Shown: positions 34,195 to 44,015, counted from the first letter of the stretch. The stretch is 64,000 bases of DNA from Pedobacter sp. AK013 (GCF_014205835.1 NZ_JACHCQ010000006.1:124001-188000); one strand, 5' to 3'. Translations and numbers: made by a program. The notes: generated from the sequence alone by a model not told the origin.

Positions 34195-34787
34195 TCTTTA
34201 TTCTCTAACGATTGATGAATAGCCCGTTCGATCCGGGTATCGGGTATGAACCAAATGGCTGCAACAATTACATACATTGAACAGCCAATCCAAGGATTTA
34301 TAAAGCTGAGGCCTATTCCGAGTGCATAAAAAACTAAAGAAATTTTTCCTTTACTATCATTACCTATTGCTTCAACTACCAGCGAATGGGCACCTTCGGT
34401 TTTCTTTATTATAATAACCAAAATTAAATAAGCAATGGCTGCTAAAAATAATACTACACCATAAGCTACAACTGGCCAAAAGGTGAAATGGTTTTCACCC
34501 ATCCATCCTGCTGTAACTGGGAAAAGAGATAACCAAAAAAGCAAGTTTAAATTAGCCCATAACATTGACCCGCTCACTTTTTTAACTGCATGCATCAGGT
34601 GATGATGGTTATTCCAGTAAATACCCACATAGGTGAAACTTAAAATGTAGCTGATAAATTTGGGAATAAGCGGTTTTAAGCTGGTTAAGGTATCGCCATG
34701 CTCGGGTACCTTGATTTCTAAAACCATAATGGTAATGATAATTGCAATTACCCCATCACTAAATGCTTCTAATCTGCCTTTGTTCAT
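34191..34787 (-). CDS. TMEM175-like potassium channel family protein (DUF1211)
   Basis: A 198-aa membrane protein with about six hydrophobic helices. The hallmark RLEAFSDGVIAIIITIMVLEIKVP (trimmed: FSDGVIAI motif near residue 9) identifies the bacterial TMEM175 family, whose members form K+-permeable tetramers. The ATG at 34787 (MNKGRLEAF) is chosen over GTG at 34799. Channel activity is known from other family members and is inferred here. It is transcribed toward aat and probably alone. Confidence 0.9.
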   Translation of the reverse strand: MNKGRLEAFSDGVIAIIITIMVLEIKVPEHGDTLTSLKPLIPKFISYILSFTYVGIYWNNHHHLMHAVKKVSGSMLWANLNLLFWLSLFPVTAGWMGENHFTFWPVVAYGVVLFLAAIAYLILVIIIKKTEGAHSLVVEAIGNDSKGKISLVFYALGIGLSFINPWIGCSMYVIVAAIWFIPDTRIERAIHQSLENKD

Positions 34788-34842
34788 AAAAAAAATCACC
34801 GTTATTAATCTGATACAATTATCAATGAAATTATCTTATAAA

Positions 34843-34873
34843 ACAAAACCTGCAAGCTTTTGGCCTACAGGTT
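34843..34873 (-). terminator. Terminator after the DUF1080 gene
   Basis: On the minus strand AACCTGTAGGC pairs with GCTTGCAGGTT (11 bp including two G-U pairs) around a short A-rich loop, followed by TTTGTTTT. It starts about 25 bases after the DUF1080 stop. Confidence 0.75.
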
Positions 34874-34895
34874 CCTTATTGTTGTTTTGTTGAAA

Positions 34896-35678
34896 TTATA
34901 ATTCTCTTACCCAGATATTCCTGTAACTGATTGCAGGACTTGGGTCGCCGTGATCTTGTAATTTGATTGAAGAAGGGCCATGTTTTTTATATTCAGGCGT
35001 ACCAATATACCTGGTCGCACCCTTTAATACAAATCCGTTCTGTAAAAGCACACCGTTTAGAAATACGGTAACACTTGCTGGTTTTTGTACTGTTCCATCT
35101 TCGTTAAAACGTGGCGCATTCCAAATGATATCGTAATATTGCCATTCGCCTGGTTTTTTGTTGGCATTAGCTAAAGGAATTGCTTGTTTATAAACACTGC
35201 CTGTTTGTCCATTTACATAAGTTTTGTTGTTATAAACATCTAAAATCTGGATTTCATAACCATCATCGCCACCGCCAGTTGAGGCTAAAAATACGCCACT
35301 GTTTCCACGCGCCTGACCTTCGCCCGATATGTTTTCAGGAATTTTCCACTCAAGATGTAACTGATAATCAGTAAACTTTTTATTCGTTTCAATGTTTCCA
35401 GTCCCTTTTTTTACGGTGAAAAACCCATCGTCTATAGTCCAGGCTGCTGGTTTCGAAGGATCTTTAACTGAATGCCATGCGTCCAGGTTTCTGCCATTAA
35501 AAAGAATTGTTGCATCAGATGGTGCATCTTGAGGTAATTTACCTGGCGTAACAATTTTAGGAACGGGTTCCCAAACCTCGGTTGTTTTTGGGTCATTGGC
35601 AGGATCTGGTTTTTTATCTTGTGCCATAGCTTGCCCTGCAAAAAGAGCAGGAATAAATAATAGTGTGTACTTGTTCAT
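34896..35678 (-). CDS. DUF1080 (3-keto-disaccharide hydrolase domain) secreted protein
   Basis: A 260-aa exported protein (signal peptide MNKYTLLFIPALFAGQAMAQ) with a concanavalin-like DUF1080 domain, now called the 3-keto-disaccharide hydrolase domain. Visible features are ILFNGRNLDAWHSV, KFTDYQLHLEWKIPE, GNSGVFLAS, YEIQILDVYNNKTYVNGQTGS and the C-terminal IKLQDHGDPSPAISYRNIWVREL (trimmed reading: LQDHG and RNIWVREL). These carry the usual family pattern. Some members cleave 3-keto-glycosides; activity here is inferred. It is monocistronic with its own terminator. Confidence 0.92.
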   Translation of the reverse strand: MNKYTLLFIPALFAGQAMAQDKKPDPANDPKTTEVWEPVPKIVTPGKLPQDAPSDATILFNGRNLDAWHSVKDPSKPAAWTIDDGFFTVKKGTGNIETNKKFTDYQLHLEWKIPENISGEGQARGNSGVFLASTGGGDDGYEIQILDVYNNKTYVNGQTGSVYKQAIPLANANKKPGEWQYYDIIWNAPRFNEDGTVQKPASVTVFLNGVLLQNGFVLKGATRYIGTPEYKKHGPSSIKLQDHGDPSPAISYRNIWVREL

Positions 35679-35742
35679 AATTGTGGTTTAACTTTTTAAA
35701 GTTAACCAGTTTATTAAGAAATGGAAACTGGTATTTAAAATT

Positions 35743-36060
35743 TTACCCTAAATCATCCACAACATACGTTTCACTTATAATTACCTCATCAGGAGCAATG
35801 TCTTCTTTTCGTTGCTCAGCTAAATCGCGCATAGGGCAATAGCCGGTAATACCGCGGTACAGTAATCCTGCACCAATTGCTGCACCGGTTAGGCCAATTA
35901 CAGGATGCGAAAAAATACTGGTGATACCTTTAAAAAGTAAATATGTTCCTGCGGCGCCAGATAACCAACGCTCAGACTTCGAAACGTTTTCGAATAATTC
36001 TGGGTACTTCCAGGCTTCTTTAACATTGTTTATTGCAGTATTAAAATCTTGATTTGTCAT
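35743..36060 (-). CDS. DUF2892 domain small membrane protein
   Basis: A 105-aa protein with the DUF2892 (YgaP-type transmembrane) pattern: NVSKSERWLSGAAGTYLLFKG, then a glycine-rich helix pair (VIGLTGAAIGAGLLYRGITGYCPM). The conserved GYCP motif is present. A soluble N-terminal helix (1-28) and an acidic tail (DIAPDEVIISETYVVDD) flank the membrane part. The family has no established role apart from acting as membrane anchor in some rhodanese proteins. It is transcribed alone or with the DUF1080 gene 64 bases downstream. Confidence 0.8.
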   Translation of the reverse strand: MTNQDFNTAINNVKEAWKYPELFENVSKSERWLSGAAGTYLLFKGITSIFSHPVIGLTGAAIGAGLLYRGITGYCPMRDLAEQRKEDIAPDEVIISETYVVDDLG

Positions 36061-36151
36061 GATGGTAAAATTTACGTTCTACAGTATAACAAGTAAGAAG
36101 GAAATGAGTTTTGAAAAGAAATTTAATTGTAGCGGTACTATCAATCAATAT

Positions 36152-36217
36152 CGTCATGCTGAACTTGTTTCAGCACCTATTTGGGTTAGTAAGATCCTTA
36201 AACAAGTTCTGGATGAT
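36152..36217. repeat. Degenerate inverted repeat (GTCATGCTGAAC type)
   Basis: GTCATGCTGAACTTGTTTCA and its degraded inverted partner around AAACAAGTTCTGGATGAT form a long imperfect hairpin. It is a decayed copy of a common Bacteroidota intergenic repeat. The 92-codon frame across it is rejected. Confidence 0.7.
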
Positions 36218-36301
36218 GCTCAAAGTCCTTACTCCAAAATTCAACGTATTGATATGGGTATAGTAACCAATGAACTGATGAATCGATCGCCTGTAGCGAC
36301 T

Positions 36302-39193
36302 TTAATTCAGTATATCGCGTATATCTTCTTTACTTAACGATTTAAAGAAACTTTCTTCAGTTGTAATTAAAGAGTTCGCCAGCGATTTTTTACGGTTCTG
36401 TAAGGCTAATATTTTCTCTTCAACGGTATCTTTTGCAATAAATTTATAAATGAAAACCTTTTTATCCTGACCAATACGGTGCGTTCTATCAATAGCTTGT
36501 TGCTCTACTGCAGGGTTCCACCAGGGGTCGAGGATAAAAACATAGTCGGCCTGGGTTAGGTTTAAACCCACGCCACCAGCTTTTATTGAAATTAAGAAAA
36601 CCTTTAGCTCGGTATTCTGCTGAAATTCAGAAACGATCTCGCCGCGGTTACGGGTTGCGCCATCCAAATAAGCAAATGGAATATTCTCCTCTTCAAAATG
36701 CTTTTTAAAGATATCCAGGTGTTTTACAAACTGAGAAAATACCAAAACCTTATGGCCTCCTTTAAGTACATTATCCAGTGTATGGATTACATTTTCGAAC
36801 TTTCCAGAGTCTGAAACATAGGTGCCATCAATCATTATGGGATGGTTGGCCAGTTGGCGTAAAGCGGTTAATCCTTGTAAAAGCTGCACCTGTTTCTGTG
36901 CAAAAGTTCCATCGTCCATACTTTGCAATAAATCGTTGCGGTAGGCCGATTTCGTTTTTTCGTAATAAGCGGCCTGATCTTCACTCATGTCGCAGTATAT
37001 TACCTGTTCTGTTTTAGGTGGTAATTCTGCTGCCACCTGCTCTTTTGTTCTGCGGAGTACAAAAGGCTTGATAATAGATTGAAGTTTACGCGCTTTTTCT
37101 TCGTCCTTTTTCTTTTCTATCGCTTGCACATATTCTTCGTAGAAAAATGCCTGCGTACCTAATAAACCAGGGTTTAAAAAAGTTAACTGCGACCACAAAT
37201 CACTCACCGAATTTTCTACAGGTGTACCGCTCAAAATCAGTTTGTGCTTCGATTTTAAGCTTCTAACGGCTTTAAAAGATTTGGAAGCAGGGTTTTTAAT
37301 GTTCTGACTTTCATCCAGAATAATGTAGTTGAAATAAAAGTTTTTGAGTTCGTCTATATCTACTCTGGTTACACCATAAGTGGTAATGATAATATCGTAA
37401 TTGGCAAAATTGGCAACATCTTTATTTCGGTTGGTACCTGTATGTGCCAGTATTTTAAGCTTTGGTGTAAATTTTTTAGCCTCTGTTAACCAGTTGTAAA
37501 TTAAAGAGGTAGGCATGATGATAAGGGAGGTTGTTTGCGTTTCGAGCAATTGGTCATCTTCTTTCACCTTTTGCAGCATGGCCAATGTTTGGATGGTTTT
37601 ACCCAATCCCATATCGTCGGCTAAACAACCACCGAAATTGTATTCGCGTAAAAAGCTGAACCAGTTATAACCGGCTTTCTGGTAATCGCGTAAACTGCCT
37701 TTAAAATGAACAGGCATCTGCGTATCGGCAATATCCTCAAAGTCTGATAATCGCTGTAACTTGCGTTCAAGCGTAACATTAGCCAGGCTATCTTCAGCCA
37801 AATCATTAATGAGACCGATATGGTGTTTCTTTAATTTTAGCGTTTTTCCGGCCTCGGCCAAACTGAACAAACTGCCATATTGCGTAAACCATTTATCGGG
37901 AATAATGGCCACTTCGCCATCAGGCAATAAAAATTCACGCTTTTTGTGTAGAATATGTTGCTTTAGTGAAAGAAAAGGAATCTGGTACTTCCCAAACCAT
38001 ACCACGGCATGGATATCGAACCAATCGTTTCCTTCTTTAACTTCAAGATCTATTTTACTCGCGCCGAAAACGAATTTTTTCTGGCCTGTTGCCTGTTCAA
38101 TTTCGTAACCTGCCGCTTCTAAAAGTTCAATATGTTCATTTACCCAGTTAATTGCCGCATAACTCGGGTTTTCATCAGCTGAAATTACTTCCAGGTTGCT
38201 GAATAAAGAACTCGTCTTTTTTAGTCCTAATGATAACAGTAAATTGAACTGTTTTTTCTCCCACTCTGCAGAACGTTTGATACGGTGGAAAATATAATTA
38301 TCGGCTGTTTTTTCTAAACGTACAGTTACTTTATGTGCATTTTCTACAGGGAAAGTATATTCGCCGTATTTAAAGTACAACTGAATCTGAGAAAGTCCGC
38401 CATCTACATACAGAACTTTAATTACGGGTATAGCTTCAAATTGTTCGGTTCTGATTTCGAAACCTTCGGCATACACATGGTGTTTCTCTATTAAAGGGGC
38501 AACAAACTTTTCGAAATAAGTGGCTTCAGTTGTTTTGGGTATAGCAATAAAGCGTTTATTTAAAAAGGGCTGCAGTTTTTTTCCTTCAATATCCTGATCA
38601 AAAAAGTACAATACATCGTTAAGCAGTAACCAGGCGGGTTTGTTGCTGATGATCTGCGCTTCTTTAAACATAAATTCGATGCGCAGGTTCTGATATTTGA
38701 TGGTTGGGAAATAACGGGTTTCAGTTTCGTTCCTTCGGAAATGAAAAAGAATAGATGCAGGCTCATTAGCCAGTTCGATCTTTCGTTCTACAGGCCAGCC
38801 ATCTTTATCCATCACATAAAGTTCGTTCTTTACCTTTAAAAGCTCTAAAGCTTCTGCAAGTTTTTTTTCGATTTTGGGGCGAACATTTTCGTAAAATTTA
38901 TTGTCGAAAATTTTGGTGAAAAACTCAGTTGGCCTGATTAGTTTTTTATAATATTTTTTAATCAGCGAGTCTTGCTCAATGTCATCTAAAATCTTGATCA
39001 GCTTATAATCAATATCACTTAAACAGGCATTAAATTCTTCTGCAGTATGCGTAAAAATCCGTTGGTAAGTAAAAGAAAAATCCCCCTGTGGATTAAGCTG
39101 AACAACGTGAGGTTCAATTAAATAGCCCAAGTACTCATGTTTGCACAAAGAGTACACTATTTTACAGGCTTTAGAACTATCGACACGTAACAT
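36302..39193 (-). CDS. SNF2 family DEAD/DEAH-box helicase
   Basis: A 963-aa Swi2/Snf2-type ATPase. The N-terminal half (about 1-480) is poorly conserved and resembles the SNF2_assoc or SWIM-less N-terminal regions found in bacterial Snf2 proteins. The ATPase starts at about 500: GSLRDYQKAGYNWF, Walker A DDMGLGKTIQT, IIMPTSLIYNW, motif II DESQ (a DEAH-box variant), ILSGTPVENSVSDLWSQL and LRRTKEQVAAELPPKTE. The helicase C half has VFSQFVKHLDIF, SIKAGGVGLNLTQADYV and DRTHRIGQDKKVFIYKF. It probably remodels RNA polymerase or DNA-bound proteins, as RapA-like relatives do. No restriction or defence partner is adjacent. Confidence 0.94.
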   Translation of the reverse strand: MLRVDSSKACKIVYSLCKHEYLGYLIEPHVVQLNPQGDFSFTYQRIFTHTAEEFNACLSDIDYKLIKILDDIEQDSLIKKYYKKLIRPTEFFTKIFDNKFYENVRPKIEKKLAEALELLKVKNELYVMDKDGWPVERKIELANEPASILFHFRRNETETRYFPTIKYQNLRIEFMFKEAQIISNKPAWLLLNDVLYFFDQDIEGKKLQPFLNKRFIAIPKTTEATYFEKFVAPLIEKHHVYAEGFEIRTEQFEAIPVIKVLYVDGGLSQIQLYFKYGEYTFPVENAHKVTVRLEKTADNYIFHRIKRSAEWEKKQFNLLLSLGLKKTSSLFSNLEVISADENPSYAAINWVNEHIELLEAAGYEIEQATGQKKFVFGASKIDLEVKEGNDWFDIHAVVWFGKYQIPFLSLKQHILHKKREFLLPDGEVAIIPDKWFTQYGSLFSLAEAGKTLKLKKHHIGLINDLAEDSLANVTLERKLQRLSDFEDIADTQMPVHFKGSLRDYQKAGYNWFSFLREYNFGGCLADDMGLGKTIQTLAMLQKVKEDDQLLETQTTSLIIMPTSLIYNWLTEAKKFTPKLKILAHTGTNRNKDVANFANYDIIITTYGVTRVDIDELKNFYFNYIILDESQNIKNPASKSFKAVRSLKSKHKLILSGTPVENSVSDLWSQLTFLNPGLLGTQAFFYEEYVQAIEKKKDEEKARKLQSIIKPFVLRRTKEQVAAELPPKTEQVIYCDMSEDQAAYYEKTKSAYRNDLLQSMDDGTFAQKQVQLLQGLTALRQLANHPIMIDGTYVSDSGKFENVIHTLDNVLKGGHKVLVFSQFVKHLDIFKKHFEEENIPFAYLDGATRNRGEIVSEFQQNTELKVFLISIKAGGVGLNLTQADYVFILDPWWNPAVEQQAIDRTHRIGQDKKVFIYKFIAKDTVEEKILALQNRKKSLANSLITTEESFFKSLSKEDIRDILN

Positions 39194-39394
39194 TGATGGA
39201 GATAAAAATTTTTCTAAGCTAAGCGCTTAAAAAACTTTAAACTTACAATATTTTGAGATCACATCAAAAAGAAGTAACTGTTTTTGGGATAAAAATTATC
39301 AGTTTTTTTATCGGAATTTAAAAGAACGGTTAATTGCTACTATTGGATGGGAGTCTAATTGAAAGTAGTAGGCAGATAAATAATTACTTTATAA

Positions 39395-39448
39395 TTGACT
39401 ACAACTTATTATCTTAGCCTTTGTATTGATAGGTTTTTTAATATCAAT
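39395..39448 (+). promoter_or_regulatory. Approximate promoter and small dyad upstream of the PorP/SprF gene
   Basis: TTG at 39395-39397 is followed after 17 bases by TAGCCTTTG (39415-39423), one base longer than the TAnnTTTG consensus. Next to it ATTGATA and TATCAAT (39425-39448) form an inverted repeat where a regulator might bind. Both are tentative. Confidence 0.3.
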
Positions 39449-39474
39449 CGATTAACGCATCTATTAAGGTTTAA

Positions 39475-40485
39475 ATGAAATTTTTTTACGCGCTCTCTGT
39501 GCTTGCCTGCTTATTCTTTTGTAGCTATGCGCAAGAAATCCCCCGGAGTACCCAATATATTTTTAACAATATTTTGTTGAACCCTGCATTATCGGGAATA
39601 GATAATTATACAGATTTAAAAATAGGTTTACGCAAACAATGGAGCGGTTTAGAAGGTGCGCCAAGTACACAATACCTTTCTTTAAGCACTGCTATTGGCG
39701 AAGATTTTGTGCGGAGCAATGTAAATTCATTTGCCGGAAATGGAGACAACCCAATGAGCAGAAGTTTTGTAAACAGCTACACCGCAGCCGAACCTCACCA
39801 CGGAATTGGTCTGGTAGCCATGACTGATAAGGCGGGTTTAGTTCGGCAGACGAATGTGAATTTAACCTATGCATACCATTTAGGCATTACAAACGAAGTA
39901 AATTTATCAGTTGGTTTATCTGGCGGATTTAAATCAATTAGTGTTGATGTGCGCGGTATTATAGCCGATGAGTCGGGTGATCCTTTATTCTCCGCTGATT
40001 ATAACAACAAAATAAGACCTGATATTGGCGCAGGTATTTGGTTATATAGTCCAAGGTTTTTTGTGGGTGTTTCAGCAAAACAGCTGGTTGGAAATAAAAG
40101 CAGTATTGTAAATAGTCAAGTTAAAACCAGTCCATACCAGGCGGCTACTTTTTACGGAACGGGGGGATATAAAATATTTCTGGATGAGGATATCGCAATG
40201 ATTCCTTCTGGTTTAATTTCTTATTGGGTTAATTCGCCAGCTACTTTCGATGCCAATTTAAAATTTGCCTATAAGGATAAATTCTGGGTGGGAACCAGTT
40301 TTCGCAACAACGACTCCTTTTCACTTTTGGCGGGTTTCAATATCGCTGCACTTGTTAACCTCAGTTATTCATACGATGTAAATACTTCAGCTTTGCGCTC
40401 TGTAAATAATGGTACCCACGAAATTGTATTAGGCATTTTATTAAATAACCGCTATCAGGTAGCCTGCCCAAGCAGGCAGTTTTAG
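39475..40485 (+). CDS. PorP/SprF family type IX secretion outer membrane protein
   Basis: A 336-aa outer membrane beta-barrel (signal peptide ending CSYAQ) of the PorP/SprF family. The opening PRSTQYIFNNILLNPALSGIDNYTDLKIGLRKQWSGLEGAPSTQ, here abbreviated to NILLNPALSG and RKQWSGLEGAP, is the family signature. SprF-type proteins support T9SS export of a specific type-B cargo. The convergent neighbour is such a cargo with a gliding-motility C-terminal domain. The pair is arranged tail to tail with a 4-base overlap instead of the more common tandem order. Confidence 0.93.
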   Translation: MKFFYALSVLACLFFCSYAQEIPRSTQYIFNNILLNPALSGIDNYTDLKIGLRKQWSGLEGAPSTQYLSLSTAIGEDFVRSNVNSFAGNGDNPMSRSFVNSYTAAEPHHGIGLVAMTDKAGLVRQTNVNLTYAYHLGITNEVNLSVGLSGGFKSISVDVRGIIADESGDPLFSADYNNKIRPDIGAGIWLYSPRFFVGVSAKQLVGNKSSIVNSQVKTSPYQAATFYGTGGYKIFLDEDIAMIPSGLISYWVNSPATFDANLKFAYKDKFWVGTSFRNNDSFSLLAGFNIAALVNLSYSYDVNTSALRSVNNGTHEIVLGILLNNRYQVACPSRQF

Positions 40486-43400
40486 CGTAAAAGTGTTATG
40501 CTACCGCCCAGTGGTTTACATTCTGCCCTCAAATCGATTACATAATAATAAACACCTGCTGGTAATTCTTTATCCCTAAAACGGCCGTCAAATGGTTTGG
40601 TATAATTGCCGATTGATTCGTAAACCAACTGACCACCGCGGGTGTAGATTTTGATGTTGGTGCCCTTAAAATCGGGTAAGCCCCTCACTTGCCATACATC
40701 GTTCATACCATCTCCATTTGGGGTCATGGTGTTAGTAACTTCCAGGTTATCGTGTGTTACTTCTACATGTACCTTGGTAAACTCGCTTGTACAAGAACCT
40801 AGTTTTCTCCTCACAAAATAATCGGCCGTTTTGGCAACCTTAAATTTGAATACTCCGTTGGTGTTTTCTAAAAAAGGCTTCGTATCATCAGTTTTTTCAA
40901 AGAGTTGGTAGGTTCCTTCTTCAGGAGCAATTACAGGCAAAACAATATCCGATACATAACAAACGCGTAGGTCGTTAATGATCGGAGCTATAATTTTAAA
41001 AGGTTCGTCAACTACTGTATAAGCCTCGCTGATGGCATAACCACAAGATGTTTTATCTTTTACTTCTAAGCGATAGGTGCCTGCGCCAACATTAATTAGA
41101 TCTTGGGTGTACTGAACAGCTTCACCTGCTTCGTTTATCCATTTAAAGTCGTAAGCTGGAATACCACCGATTACCTGTATGCCTTTAACAGAACCTCTCT
41201 GTAAAGTACAGCCATCTTTAACCAGGGTCCCGGTTTTAGGCACAATGGTTAGCAACGGTGTAACATCTATTGTATACGGGCCAATAATAAAAGGAGCACA
41301 GTTATTAATGTCATAAGCGTACATAGTATAAGTACCTCCCGGTAAATTTTTAAGGGAAATGGAATTGATTGTTTTGGTGCTCGAAATGACGTTGCCTGCC
41401 TGATCTTTCCATTCGTATCGGTATGGAAGCGCAGAGCTAAAATCTAAGTCGATACTTCCATTGATCAACCCGCAGGTAGTTGGTGATTCGCGATGAGAAA
41501 AGGCATAAACAGGAGGAGCAATGGCTGTTACTACAAAATCTTTCGATACCCGTGGACAAGAAGACCTGCTGTTACTTGCCCATAGCCTGTAAGAACCAGG
41601 CTTTAGGTTTTCGATTAATAAAGATGTTCCGACAGAGTAGGTGCCTTTTTTAATAGTGATTCCGTCTGGCCCGATCCATTCGTAACCATCAGCATCAGTT
41701 AATGTAATTCCACCCAAAGCGCCATTGTCGCTATTACAGGTTACATTTTTTCTAATTGAAGCATCGCTGATCTGGATGGTATTATCGGTAATGATAAAAT
41801 AAGAAGCAGAAGTAGACGGACATTCTCCTTCATCAGATACTACTAGGGTATAATTGCCACCTTCAACATTTTCTAAATCCAATGCTGATCCAATGATATC
41901 ACCTAATGCACCTGTGATTGGATCTGGTTTATACCATTTATAGGTTATAGTTCCTGTAAAATCTGTAATTTTTAAGCCTTTTATTGCTCCGTTTTGACTA
42001 CCGCAGGTGGCATGTTTTGGAGGCGTAGTGCTGGTGATAATAATTTTTGGTTTCCTTTTAACTGTAATCGGATCAGAATCTAATGAGCAGTTTGCCTCAT
42101 CCGATACTTTTACGAAGTAAGTGCCTTCTGGCAAACTAGCTGGGTTATTTCTGCTTACCACGGCATTTGTTGCGGTATTTATCCACTCGTATTTTAATAC
42201 ACCTTTCCCTCGTAAAACTTCTGCGGTAAAGGTAAAAGAGGTTTGCCCGCATACAGGTGAAATCGGTTGGATGATAGGTTTGGTTAATTTCTGATCTTTG
42301 ATGATGAATACAGAAGCAAAAGCTTTACAGCCATCATCAACGGTGATCTCATAAGTACCAACTTCTAAATTGGTAATGCTTTGTGTATTCCCTTTGGGTA
42401 CCCGGCTGCCATCAGTTTCTATTTTTACCCAGCTAAAGGTAAAGCCCTCGCGTGGTTCTGGAATAGTGATTGATCCATTGGTGCTACAGGTTACGGGTTC
42501 TATTATAGCCTCGTTTGGTAATAGTTCAGCAGTAGAGAAAGGAGAGGTGGTGGCATTTAATAAACTGGCTGTTGCGGTAACCATTCCGATTAGGTTTCCG
42601 TTGTATTCCCAGCGGCCATCACTACCAGCTTGTACTGTTGCAATATAGGTTTTACCTTCACAGATGCCTTGACAATTTACGGTGTAAAATAATTCTACTT
42701 CTGAGTTGGGTGTGGCCTTGCCCGAGACATAATCATTTCTTTTTTTCAATACCTGAATATAGGGTTGAAGGATAGATAATGTTTTTCCGATACCGAATGT
42801 CTTGTTGCAAAAGAAACTGTTCTTGGTAATTTTTACAGGCTTTGAAGATACCGTTTCGACACCGAAATTGTTATTGGCAATTAAGTTTGCTTCGGCTGGT
42901 GTTGCGCCCCCGATGGTCCCCCCTGCACCTGCTTCTATTTTTACGCCAATTCCGTTACTCATCACTACTACTCCGGCAGCATCGGTACCAACGGCATTAC
43001 CCGTTAAAATAAAGTCTGAATTAGTGATCGAAATCCCTGTAGTTCTGTTTCCGCCGATAATATTGTTGCGCACATAAAGTGCTGTATTTATCGCATTAAC
43101 CTTTAAACCTGCAATTTCTAGTGAGGATGAGGAAAGAAAGATCGGCAATTCATGAAAATCTTTTTTGCCTGTATAATCAACCCCGATTTTATTGTTGATC
43201 ACATTGATATCAAAGCGGGCATTGGTAGAGTAGGATGATCGGGTGATATCCACATTAATCCGGTTTGCGGCAATTACGTTGCCTTCACCTGCACCATCGC
43301 CTCCAATATCCAAGGCCGAATCGTACAAGCTGGCCGATATTCCTATTACATTGGTGTTCGGTGTAATTCCATCATAAATTACCCCGATTAAATTTGATTG

Positions 43401-44015
43401 GATTTTTATTTTGGTGGCTGCTATGGTACTGTAGAAATAATTGTTCTGGATAACGATGCCGTTAATATTACCTCCTATTACGTTTCCTTTTCCTGGCGCC
43501 CCGATGGTAATATTGTTGGCGCGGTAATCGAGCACAATACCCGATCCCTGACCCATGTTTACATTTTGAAGGTTGGTGACTGTTGCGAAATTTCGAATGT
43601 ATAAACCATAAATCTCAACGCCAGTGGTTTGAACCTGCGTTGAGGCAAATTGGCCAATAACCAAACCTGAAAAAGTACTGTTTGTGTATTCGGGTTCCAG
43701 GATTACTTTTGCGCCAGAAACACCGAGTGCAGGCCAGGCAATTTGAGAAGTACCATCGATTATTACATTTGATGATACTGCGGGCAAGGCCGTACGCAAC
43801 CTGATGGTGCGGTTAGCATTGTCGCTAGGTGTACCCGGTAAATTAAAGTTAATGGTAAAAGTAGTTATCCTATTTGCGATAGCTGCTTGTGTTAATGCTT
43901 CCCTTAATGTTCCCGGTCCGCTATCAGCATTGCTGGTTACCACGTAAGTTTGGGCGTAGATATTATTGCAGAAAAATAAGCCGACAAATAGGGCTAACAG
44001 TTTTGGGAAGCGCAT
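40482..44015 (-). CDS. T9SS type-B sorted surface protein with gliding-motility C-terminal domain
   Basis: A 1177-aa exported protein (signal peptide MRFPKLLALFVGLFFCNNIYAQ, abbreviated). The N-terminal third (about 25-400) has a parallel beta-helix/right-handed repeat character (GNVIGGNINGIVIQNN, GEGNVIAANRINVD). Several SprB-like repeats follow (LTDADGYEWIGPDG, LENVEGGNYTLVVSD, LPGGTYTMYAYD). The end is a CHU_C/type-B sorting domain: TMTPNGDGMNDVW, IKIYTRGGQLVYES, LPAGVYYYVIDL. ATG at 44015 is preferred to TTG at 44036. It should be secreted by the type IX system and attached at the surface. The ligand is unknown; carbohydrate or adhesion roles are possible. Confidence 0.92.
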   Translation of the reverse strand: MRFPKLLALFVGLFFCNNIYAQTYVVTSNADSGPGTLREALTQAAIANRITTFTINFNLPGTPSDNANRTIRLRTALPAVSSNVIIDGTSQIAWPALGVSGAKVILEPEYTNSTFSGLVIGQFASTQVQTTGVEIYGLYIRNFATVTNLQNVNMGQGSGIVLDYRANNITIGAPGKGNVIGGNINGIVIQNNYFYSTIAATKIKIQSNLIGVIYDGITPNTNVIGISASLYDSALDIGGDGAGEGNVIAANRINVDITRSSYSTNARFDINVINNKIGVDYTGKKDFHELPIFLSSSSLEIAGLKVNAINTALYVRNNIIGGNRTTGISITNSDFILTGNAVGTDAAGVVVMSNGIGVKIEAGAGGTIGGATPAEANLIANNNFGVETVSSKPVKITKNSFFCNKTFGIGKTLSILQPYIQVLKKRNDYVSGKATPNSEVELFYTVNCQGICEGKTYIATVQAGSDGRWEYNGNLIGMVTATASLLNATTSPFSTAELLPNEAIIEPVTCSTNGSITIPEPREGFTFSWVKIETDGSRVPKGNTQSITNLEVGTYEITVDDGCKAFASVFIIKDQKLTKPIIQPISPVCGQTSFTFTAEVLRGKGVLKYEWINTATNAVVSRNNPASLPEGTYFVKVSDEANCSLDSDPITVKRKPKIIITSTTPPKHATCGSQNGAIKGLKITDFTGTITYKWYKPDPITGALGDIIGSALDLENVEGGNYTLVVSDEGECPSTSASYFIITDNTIQISDASIRKNVTCNSDNGALGGITLTDADGYEWIGPDGITIKKGTYSVGTSLLIENLKPGSYRLWASNSRSSCPRVSKDFVVTAIAPPVYAFSHRESPTTCGLINGSIDLDFSSALPYRYEWKDQAGNVISSTKTINSISLKNLPGGTYTMYAYDINNCAPFIIGPYTIDVTPLLTIVPKTGTLVKDGCTLQRGSVKGIQVIGGIPAYDFKWINEAGEAVQYTQDLINVGAGTYRLEVKDKTSCGYAISEAYTVVDEPFKIIAPIINDLRVCYVSDIVLPVIAPEEGTYQLFEKTDDTKPFLENTNGVFKFKVAKTADYFVRRKLGSCTSEFTKVHVEVTHDNLEVTNTMTPNGDGMNDVWQVRGLPDFKGTNIKIYTRGGQLVYESIGNYTKPFDGRFRDKELPAGVYYYVIDLRAECKPLGGSITLLR

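Noticed and set aside
36059..36337. 92-codon plus-strand reading frame
   Set aside because: It runs through a decayed palindromic repeat and into the end of the SNF2 gene and has no protein-like features.
36302..39193. SNF2 helicase as part of a DISARM- or restriction-like system
   Set aside because: No methyltransferase, nuclease or DUF1998-type partner is adjacent; neighbours are a DUF2892 protein and a T9SS gene.
42370..43077. Plus-strand frames within the T9SS cargo gene
   Set aside because: They are antisense shadows of a long, repeat-rich coding sequence and have no start or domain support.
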